NCBI RefSeq assembly: GCF_000744095.1
Contig: NZ_JQLI01000008.1
Span: 3,844,001 to 3,908,000, forward strand
Direction: 5' to 3'
Length of the DNA: 64,000 nucleotides
DNA from: Cupriavidus necator A5-1
GTDB lineage: Bacteria; Pseudomonadota; Gammaproteobacteria; Burkholderiales; Burkholderiaceae
Each line of letters opens with the position of its first letter. The stretch's first letter is position 1. Positions 26,750 through 33,279 of the stretch are shown one piece after another. A model generated the notes under the pieces. That model was not told the DNA's origin and did not search any database. It saw only the letters and a list, made by a program, of their open reading frames with translations. A program made the translations under genes and the position numbers.

Positions 26750-27781
26750 ATGGCGTTCTTTCCAGTTTTCTTGTCGGTAGTTTTCGTCGTTCGTGATAGC
26801 GCCGAAGAACTTCCTCAGGCACTCGCTGACGCAAGCGCCAGCATTGCGCCTCTCGCAGCTGACTACGAGCTAATTGTAGTTGACAACGCTTCGCAAGACG
26901 ACAGCATCACAGTCCTTAAGGAATTGACTAGTGTCAATGGACTACCCAATTTACAAGTCTATGCGCTAACCAAGGAAGTTGATTCGGATACCGCGGCTTG
27001 GGTCGGACTCGAGAACGCATTAGGTGATTTCGTGGCTGTGCTCGATCCCAATGCCGATGACGTCACCTTCTTGCCTTCCATGCTAGAAGCCGCCGTCGAG
27101 GGCGCAGATGTCGTTTTTGCAACGAATACGCAAAAGCCCAAGCGGAGCATGGCATACCGAGCCTGTTTCTCTGCGTTCAACGCACTATACAAGACCTTTA
27201 ACGACGTTCATCTGGCAAAGGAAGCGCCACCTTATCGAGTGCTTAGCAAACGCGTGATCAATTTCATATTGCAGCATCCGATGCCCTCGATGACTTACCG
27301 ACATTTACCGGTAACCGGCGGCTTTGCACGGGCAAACCTAATCTACAGTTCTAGTCCAAAGGCAAATCAAACGAAGCACCTCGGCGAAAGCTTCGATAGG
27401 GGAATGCGCCTCCTTGTTTCTAGCACACGCGGGCCGATGCGATTAGTGACATCGCTTTCGCTCCTCGGTGCGATGTCAAACCTGCTTTACTCCGCATACG
27501 TCATCGCGATTGGGGTCTTCAAGGCGGACGTTGCGCCGGGATGGGTCACTTTGTCACTGCAGCAGTCGGGCATGTTCTTTCTGATTTCTCTGGTATTACT
27601 TGTGCTTGGAGAATACATATTACACATGTCGAGACTAAGCAACGAGGGGCCGCTCTACCACGTAGCGCAAGAGTTTAACAGCGCACGCATGACTAAATAT
27701 GAACGACTCAATATTGAGGAGTCGGTGGCACAAGAAAGAGCCAGTAATTTCAGGGCGCCAGGACGTGCCGATGCTAACTAA
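26750..27781 (+). CDS. Membrane-anchored GT2 glycosyltransferase (polyprenyl-phosphate type)
   Basis: This is a 343-residue GT2 protein. The N-terminal domain has LSVVFVVRDSAEELPQAL, the VDNASQDDS nucleotide loop and an acidic VLDPNADD segment in place of a canonical DxD. Two hydrophobic helices follow (about residues 230-255 and 265-285), as in GtrB/DPM1-like enzymes that form polyprenyl-phosphate sugars. The ATG at 26750 follows GGGGG by four bases. The gene overlaps the FAD oxidoreductase gene by 11 bases. With the membrane protein at 28876 and a small transporter at 32096, it could form a second gtr-like cassette. The sugar is unknown and may be the product of the oxidoreductase-SDR-isomerase genes beside it. 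Confidence 0.82.
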   Translation: MAFFPVFLSVVFVVRDSAEELPQALADASASIAPLAADYELIVVDNASQDDSITVLKELTSVNGLPNLQVYALTKEVDSDTAAWVGLENALGDFVAVLDPNADDVTFLPSMLEAAVEGADVVFATNTQKPKRSMAYRACFSAFNALYKTFNDVHLAKEAPPYRVLSKRVINFILQHPMPSMTYRHLPVTGGFARANLIYSSSPKANQTKHLGESFDRGMRLLVSSTRGPMRLVTSLSLLGAMSNLLYSAYVIAIGVFKADVAPGWVTLSLQQSGMFFLISLVLLVLGEYILHMSRLSNEGPLYHVAQEFNSARMTKYERLNIEESVAQERASNFRAPGRADAN

Positions 27782-28892
27782 TGATTCTGGCTTAGATGCT
27801 CTTGTTATCGGCGGGGGCTTCTACGGCTGCACTATCGCGATCTACCTTAATCGGCACCGCGGCATGGGTTCCATAGCGCTGATAGAGCAAGAGGCGTCCC
27901 TAATGACGCGTGCCTCATACAGTAATCAAGCGCGGGTGCATAACGGATATCACTACCCTCGCAGCTTCACCACAGCGTATCGCAGCCGGATCAATTTGCC
28001 GCACTTTGTTCGCGACTGGCCAGATGCGGTGAAACAGGATTTCACCAAACTATACGCTATTGCCCGCCGTAACTCCAAAGTCAACGCAAGGCAGTTCGAG
28101 CGCTTTTGTCATCAAATTGGCGCACGCATCCAATTGGCCGATACGTCGCTGCACTCACTTTTTGAACCGAGGCTTATCGAAAGTGTGTTTCTGGTAGAGG
28201 AATACGCATTTGATTCCACCAAACTAGCGGCTTGGGGGCAAGGGGAACTAAAAAACTGTGGCATTGATGTACGATTCCAAACAAAGGTGATCGATATCGT
28301 CAAGGCAAGAAATGGCATGTTAGCGGTCAGCCTCAGGCACGGCAATTCGGAACAGACTGTGCTCACACGACGGATCTTTAACTGTACCTATAGTGGCCTC
28401 AATCGAATTGGGGGCGACTTTCCAGGCACGAATGCGTCATTGAAGCATGAGATCACAGAAATGGCGCTGATCAAGCCGCCACCGGCCCTATCCAAGATGG
28501 GCATTACCGTGATGGACGGCCCGTTCTTCTCCATCATGCCCTTTCCGGCTCGGGACCTCCATACGTTTTCGCACGTACGATACACGCCTCATCTTTCATG
28601 GGAAGATCAACCTAGTGTCGATCCCTACCAACGCATGGATGAATACCGCCATGATACTCGCGTGGACCGTATGGTTAGGGATGTAGCCCGCTACCTACCG
28701 GCCATACAAGAAGCCAAGTATGTAGACTCTCTGTTCGAGGTGAAAACGGTGCTTGTGAAAAACGAAGTCGACGACGGCCGACCGATACTGTTCGAGGCGC
28801 ACCCGAACTTGCCTGGATGTTATTCCATCCTCGGTGGAAAAATCGACAATATTTACGACGTGCTGGAGAAATTAGATGCCGAAACTCTTTGA
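27771..28892 (+). CDS. FAD-dependent oxidoreductase (DAO-like fold) in a glycan cluster
   Basis: This is a 373-residue flavoprotein. The dinucleotide-binding motif VIGGGFYG (residues 12-19) is followed by an acidic strand end (LIEQE), and a late glycine-rich YSILGGKIDN element suits a DAO/GlpD-type FAD fold. It lacks VAO-type features, so it is not a DprE1 homologue. The ATG at 27771 has AGGACG upstream; longer frames start inside the GT2 gene. Oxidases or dehydrogenases of this fold oxidise amines or secondary alcohols. Next to an SDR and a sugar isomerase, it may oxidise a sugar hydroxyl or an amino sugar. I cannot name the substrate. It overlaps the next gene by 17 bases, so it is translated in one operon with it. 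Confidence 0.82.
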   Translation: MLTNDSGLDALVIGGGFYGCTIAIYLNRHRGMGSIALIEQEASLMTRASYSNQARVHNGYHYPRSFTTAYRSRINLPHFVRDWPDAVKQDFTKLYAIARRNSKVNARQFERFCHQIGARIQLADTSLHSLFEPRLIESVFLVEEYAFDSTKLAAWGQGELKNCGIDVRFQTKVIDIVKARNGMLAVSLRHGNSEQTVLTRRIFNCTYSGLNRIGGDFPGTNASLKHEITEMALIKPPPALSKMGITVMDGPFFSIMPFPARDLHTFSHVRYTPHLSWEDQPSVDPYQRMDEYRHDTRVDRMVRDVARYLPAIQEAKYVDSLFEVKTVLVKNEVDDGRPILFEAHPNLPGCYSILGGKIDNIYDVLEKLDAETL

Positions 28893-30459
28893 GCGGAGGC
28901 ATATAAGCAATCTCCACCTATGGTTAGGTGGCGTCCTGCTATGCTTTTTTGTCTTCTATAAGAATACTCTATCGATCGCCCCACCGAAATACTTCAACGA
29001 TTTCCAACACGATTCCGAGTCGCTAGTGCTAGGAAAGATAATTGCGGACAAGGCTGGCCTGAAGATTGCGCACGGAGCCAACCTTAGTTATGTCACTGTC
29101 GGCGAATTCAGCTATGACCCGGCCCACGTCTATCAAGCATACGAATTGCTAGATGACAGTCCCCTGCCAGACCTGGAAATCTCCACCCTGGATCTCAGCG
29201 ATAACAACTGGATTCATGGTTTCCTGCGTTCCTCGGCAGGCTTGGTCGTTCCAGCGAGTCAGAAAGGAATCAAGAAATATGTTGGCCACACGATAACCGT
29301 TGGGGATGGAATCGATCGCAGGGTCGAGAGCGTGGAGGATGAAGGCCAGTATGTGAATGTCAAGTTGCTCGGCCCAAAGATCGATGGCGCAGCGATCGGC
29401 TTCCCGAATCGCATTAAGATCTCAGGTCACCCGGCACCTCATAACATTCTGGCTGCCTACCCCTACGTCAGCCAGTACGGCTTACAGGGCAAGTTATTCT
29501 CGGCTCTTCATAATACGGCCGCGTTCGAAATCCGGGATCTTTACAAGCTTAATGTTGCATTATTGGCATTGATTATCACTGGACTTGCCTTCTGTTATGC
29601 GCGAATAGTGAGTTTCGAATTCTCCATTCTGTTCTTCGCATCAGTGATTCTCTCACCCTGGATGACATCTTACGCAAGGAATCTCTATTGGGTTCCTTTT
29701 ACATGGTTTCTCCCGGCATTGATTGCGGCAATGTACCATTTGACAACGAAACCGATCGTCCGAGTTGCGCTTCTTGCACTATTGTATCTTTCGTTTGTGA
29801 TCAAATGCTTATCTGGATACGAGTACATTTCGTCCGTTATCCTATTTGCTGCCTCAACCTTCGGATTCACATTAATTGCCTCCAAATCTCGCACCGACAA
29901 GACACAGGCCTTAAAAGAATTCCTTCTGGTATGCATAGTTGGTGTGCTCGGATTCATGACTGCCTTACTATTGCATGCTGGTATGCGTGGAGACACCATA
30001 CTTAAAGGTCTGGCTGCGATTTATGAGCAGGACGTGAAGAGGCGAACGTATGCCGATCCTGCGTCTTTTCCACCAGCTTTCGCCCAATCGCTCTTGGCGA
30101 GCCCATGGCAGGTTGTAAAGATCTATCTAGTTGATTGGGACACAGAGGTAATCAAAGGGGTCAGCGGGAAGTATTTTGTACTGCTGGTGGCAACGTCTGT
30201 GGCCACAGTAATCTATAAATTCTCTTCAAAGCATTTGAGTCGATTTCGTGACCTGGGTGTTCTCTTGGCATTCGCATTAGGGCCATTGAGTTGGTTCATT
30301 CTTGCAAAGGGCCACTCCTTCATCCATACGCACCTTAATTATGCACTCTGGTACTTTGGATTCGTGGCAGCATGCCTTTTCGTCACTTACAATGGTGTTC
30401 GTATCCTGGTTATCAGGGCCGTCGCTTGGCTGCGAGCAGCAAATGAACTGGACTATTAG
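28876..30459 (+). CDS. Large multi-pass membrane protein, unassigned (candidate glycan transferase)
   Basis: This is a 527-residue protein. A first helix (about residues 13-28) is followed by a ~190-residue soluble segment, presumably periplasmic, and then about eight membrane helices from residue 220 on. I recognise no named family. The form (anchor, long loop, helix bundle) resembles the membrane protein at 15700, although the primary sequences are not obviously alike. By position it may transfer a lipid-carried sugar to the glycan. Codon use is AT-rich, unlike the backbone. Alternatives are a polymerase or an acyl/phospho-modifier. Confidence 0.7.
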   Translation: MPKLFERRHISNLHLWLGGVLLCFFVFYKNTLSIAPPKYFNDFQHDSESLVLGKIIADKAGLKIAHGANLSYVTVGEFSYDPAHVYQAYELLDDSPLPDLEISTLDLSDNNWIHGFLRSSAGLVVPASQKGIKKYVGHTITVGDGIDRRVESVEDEGQYVNVKLLGPKIDGAAIGFPNRIKISGHPAPHNILAAYPYVSQYGLQGKLFSALHNTAAFEIRDLYKLNVALLALIITGLAFCYARIVSFEFSILFFASVILSPWMTSYARNLYWVPFTWFLPALIAAMYHLTTKPIVRVALLALLYLSFVIKCLSGYEYISSVILFAASTFGFTLIASKSRTDKTQALKEFLLVCIVGVLGFMTALLLHAGMRGDTILKGLAAIYEQDVKRRTYADPASFPPAFAQSLLASPWQVVKIYLVDWDTEVIKGVSGKYFVLLVATSVATVIYKFSSKHLSRFRDLGVLLAFALGPLSWFILAKGHSFIHTHLNYALWYFGFVAACLFVTYNGVRILVIRAVAWLRAANELDY

Positions 30460-30462
30460 GAC

Positions 30463-31245
30463 ATGATAAATATCAAAACCGCACTCATCGGTCACTCAGG
30501 CTACGTCGGCAGCACACTTATGCGCCAGACGCACTTTGACGACCTGTATCGATCCTCAAATATCGGAGCCATCGGGGGAAAGCGATATAGGCTGTTGGTC
30601 TGCGCTGGCGCGCCAGCGCAGAAATGGATCGCGAATCGCGACCCCATGCAGGATCGTCAAAAGGTGGAAAGCCTGATCACGCAGCTCCGTACCGTGCAAT
30701 GCGAACAGTTTGTCCTGGTCAGCACCGTCGATGTTTTCAAGACCCCGCGGAATGTCGACGAAGCCACCCCTATCGACGAAGAAGAGCTACATCCCTATGG
30801 CCTGCATCGCAGACTGCTCGAGAGGTTCATTGAAGAGAAATTCCCTCGGCACCTGATAGTGAGGCTTCCCGGGCTCGTTGGTCCCGGTCTGCGCAAGAAT
30901 GTTATTTTTGACCTTCTCAACAATAACAATGTCCAGGCGATTGATAGCCGCGGAGTTTTCCAATTTTACCCCATGGTGAACCTGTGGGCGGACATTCAGA
31001 CGGCGATCTCTGCCGGTCTCAGCCTCGTTCATTTGACCGCAGAGCCGGTCAGCGTCTTCGACGTTGCGAGTCAAGGATTTGGCAAGCACTTCGAGCATGC
31101 ATTGACCGGTGCTGTCTCAAATTATGACTTCAGGACGAAATACGCGAGCCTCTTCGGTGGTCACGGCTATTATCAGTACAGTCGACGTGAAACGCTTCAG
31201 GCCATACGCGCGTACGCGCAATCCGAGCCGCTGCAAAGTGAATGA
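30463..31245 (+). CDS. SDR-type NAD(P)-dependent sugar epimerase/reductase-like protein
   Basis: This is a 260-residue extended-SDR relative. GHSGYVG (residues 10-16) matches the nucleotide-binding GxxGxxG. The VSTVDVF strand is the usual serine-bearing active-site strand. The catalytic Tyr is present in YGLHR, but the lysine of YxxxK is replaced by Arg, a substitution also seen in some dTDP-4-dehydrorhamnose-reductase-like proteins. It is shorter than typical epimerases (about 310). The ATG at 30463 follows the previous stop by three bases, and the gene overlaps the isomerase gene by four (ATGA). It may reduce or epimerise the product of the FAD oxidoreductase; this is inference from position. 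Confidence 0.78.
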   Translation: MINIKTALIGHSGYVGSTLMRQTHFDDLYRSSNIGAIGGKRYRLLVCAGAPAQKWIANRDPMQDRQKVESLITQLRTVQCEQFVLVSTVDVFKTPRNVDEATPIDEEELHPYGLHRRLLERFIEEKFPRHLIVRLPGLVGPGLRKNVIFDLLNNNNVQAIDSRGVFQFYPMVNLWADIQTAISAGLSLVHLTAEPVSVFDVASQGFGKHFEHALTGAVSNYDFRTKYASLFGGHGYYQYSRRETLQAIRAYAQSEPLQSE

Positions 31246-32099
31246 AACCGACCTTTAGACGAGTCATGAGAATCTCGATCTCCAATATTGCATGGGAAGT
31301 TGCAGACGATGCACACGTTGTTGCATTGCTTCAGAAGCACGGCGTTGATGCAATCGATATCGCGCCAGGGAAATACTTCCCTCATCCAACGGCGGCCACC
31401 ACTGACGAAATAGCCATTGTGCGCCGATGGTGGGAGAGTCGGGGCATAGGCATTGTAGGCATGCAGGCCCTGCTGTTCGGTACAACAGGCCTTAACGTTT
31501 TCGGCTCAACGGAGTCACGGGCCGGCATGATGAATCATTTGATTTCTGTATGTCGTATCGCTGCCGAGCTTGGCGCAACGAGACTTGTGTTTGGGTCGCC
31601 CAAGAATCGTGATCGTTCTGGCTTATCCGATGCAATGGCCCATGAGATAGCAGTGGCATTTTTCTACCGACTTGGCCAAATCGCGAGCACATATGGAGTG
31701 ACCGTTTGTCTCGAGCCCAATCCGCCGCGCTATGGAGCAAATTTCATGACAAATAGCGACGAGACAGCCTCGGTCGTCGCGGCGGTAGGACATCCAGCTA
31801 TCCGTATGCAGTTCGATACCGGTGCCGTCGCAATAAACGGTGAAGACGCTCAAGAGGTCGTCGAGACCCATTCGCAACTAATCGGGCATGTACACGCCAG
31901 CGAGCCCGATCTTGTAACACTGGGTGATGGCCACTCAGATCATGCTAGTGCTGCAGCTGCCCTGCGCTCTGTTATGCCGAATCAGATAGTAGCTGTCGAA
32001 ATGGTTATTTCAAAACGCGAGCCGGCGTTGTTGGCAGTGGACCGAGCGCTTGACTTTGCCGTCGCACAATATCGCGAAATTAGAGGAAATCCCGCATGA
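31242..32099 (+). CDS. Sugar phosphate isomerase/epimerase (AP-endonuclease-2-like TIM barrel)
   Basis: This is a 285-residue TIM-barrel protein of the xylose-isomerase-like family. Likely divalent-metal ligands can be followed: Glu in CLEPNPPRYG, Asp in MQFDTGA, His in GHVHASEPD and Glu in AVEMVIS. Members isomerise or epimerise small sugars, inositols and keto acids. The start may be the ATG at 31242 (overlapping the SDR stop) or at 31266 where the first beta strand begins. In this operon it may move a keto group or epimerise a sugar before or after it is loaded on a carrier lipid. No specific substrate can be claimed. Confidence 0.8.
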   Translation: MKPTFRRVMRISISNIAWEVADDAHVVALLQKHGVDAIDIAPGKYFPHPTAATTDEIAIVRRWWESRGIGIVGMQALLFGTTGLNVFGSTESRAGMMNHLISVCRIAAELGATRLVFGSPKNRDRSGLSDAMAHEIAVAFFYRLGQIASTYGVTVCLEPNPPRYGANFMTNSDETASVVAAVGHPAIRMQFDTGAVAINGEDAQEVVETHSQLIGHVHASEPDLVTLGDGHSDHASAAAALRSVMPNQIVAVEMVISKREPALLAVDRALDFAVAQYREIRGNPA

Positions 32100-32452
32100 A
32101 GTGGTTGATCCTCGCATTGGGAATTATCTCCAACGCATCGGCCAGTGTTCTTGTGAAGATTGCGATGCTGCCACCGCGCCGGTTTCCTAGCCTCAGCGAG
32201 CCGATGGCGGCACTTGCTAACTGGCCATTCTGGGCGGGCCTCTCGCTCTATGGTGCCGCATTTCTTCTTTACGCAGCAGCGCTCTCCCGCCTACCGCTTA
32301 ATGTCGCTCATCCGGTTCTCACCGCCGGCGCAATCGGATCGGTAGCGCTGTGCTCGCTTTTTATTTTCCGCGAGCCATTCCAGTGGACTACCGGCGCAGG
32401 CATTCTACTGGTCATCGCAGGCGTCGCATTGATCACAATACGCGTTGGCTAA
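32096..32452 (+). CDS. Small four-helix SMR/EamA-type transporter (ArnE/ArnF-like)
   Basis: This is a 118-residue protein with four hydrophobic helices, the size and layout of small multidrug resistance or half-EamA proteins. ArnE/ArnF of this class flip undecaprenyl-phosphate-aminoarabinose. The PLNVAHPVLTAGAIGSVALCS third-helix region and the IFREPFQW turn before helix 4 are family-like. The ATG overlaps the isomerase stop by four bases. With two GT2 enzymes and a large membrane protein in the same operon, a carrier-lipid sugar flippase is the likeliest role, in the place that GtrA holds in the first cassette. Confidence 0.78.
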   Translation: MKWLILALGIISNASASVLVKIAMLPPRRFPSLSEPMAALANWPFWAGLSLYGAAFLLYAAALSRLPLNVAHPVLTAGAIGSVALCSLFIFREPFQWTTGAGILLVIAGVALITIRVG

Positions 32453-32472
32453 CGGACAATAGACAATCGATC

Positions 32473-33279
32473 ATGACCTTGCATATCTCTCCCGAAGCAC
32501 GAGCCAAATGGCAGGTACCTAACTTTGAGTCACTGATGTTTCTCGGGCGCAGCCATCGATGGTGTGTAGCGATTCCAGTCATTAATGAGGGCGACCGTAT
32601 TCGGAACCTACTCGATCGGATGGCGAGTTTGAAAATTGAAGCAATCGCCGACATCATCATTGTGGATGGCGGAAGTTCAGACGATTCCCTTGCATTCGAC
32701 TTTCTTGAGAAGACAGGTGTACGGGGCTTACTGCTGAAGACCGGGCCGGGAAGACTGAGCGCACAGTTGCGTTGCGCTTACGCCTTTGCGATGGACCAAG
32801 GCTACGAGGGAATCATTACGATCGACGGAAATGATAAGGATGACCCTGAAGCCATACCACGTTTTATTGAAGCCCTGGAGCAAGGTTATGACTTCGTCCA
32901 GGCCTCTCGCTATGTGCCGGGAGGTATTGCCGAAAATACGCCGAAGTCTCGTGATTTTGCTATACGCCTTATCCATGCACCATTGTTGAGCGTTTCATCT
33001 GGCTTCCGCTGGACAGATACCACCCAAGGATTCCGAGCGTACAGCAAGAAGGTCTTGCTCGACCCAAGGGTGGCGCCTTTTAGAAATATCTTCGCCACAT
33101 ATGAGCTACTTGCCTACCTCTCATACCGCGTACCAAGACTCGGCCACCGTTGCGTAGAACTCCCAACGACGAGGCGCTACCCCAAGGGCGAAGTACCGAC
33201 AAAAATTAGCAGTGTAAGAGGTAACCTTTCGGTGCTGAAGGTCCTGCTTCGGGCATGTATGGGCAGTTACAATCCTTGA
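32473..33279 (+). CDS. GT2 glycosyltransferase (DPM1-like, soluble)
   Basis: This 268-residue GT2 protein has AIPVINEGDRIRNLL, the nucleotide loop IIIVDGGSSDDS, and ITIDGNDKDDPEA with the acidic metal-binding cluster. The fold fits polyprenyl-phosphate mannose/glucose synthase, but no C-terminal membrane helices follow, unlike the GT2 at 26750. The ATG at 32473 lies 20 bases after the transporter stop with a weak ribosome site; it begins a short N-terminal segment before the GT fold. It probably loads a sugar onto undecaprenyl phosphate for the small transporter. The 3' end overlaps the convergent gene at 33267 by 13 bases. Confidence 0.82.
   Translation: MTLHISPEARAKWQVPNFESLMFLGRSHRWCVAIPVINEGDRIRNLLDRMASLKIEAIADIIIVDGGSSDDSLAFDFLEKTGVRGLLLKTGPGRLSAQLRCAYAFAMDQGYEGIITIDGNDKDDPEAIPRFIEALEQGYDFVQASRYVPGGIAENTPKSRDFAIRLIHAPLLSVSSGFRWTDTTQGFRAYSKKVLLDPRVAPFRNIFATYELLAYLSYRVPRLGHRCVELPTTRRYPKGEVPTKISSVRGNLSVLKVLLRACMGSYNP

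Noticed and set aside
27771..28892. DprE1 homologue
   Set aside because: The FAD-binding motif is an N-terminal GxGxxG of the DAO/GR type, not the VAO-type fold of DprE1; the comparison is functional only.
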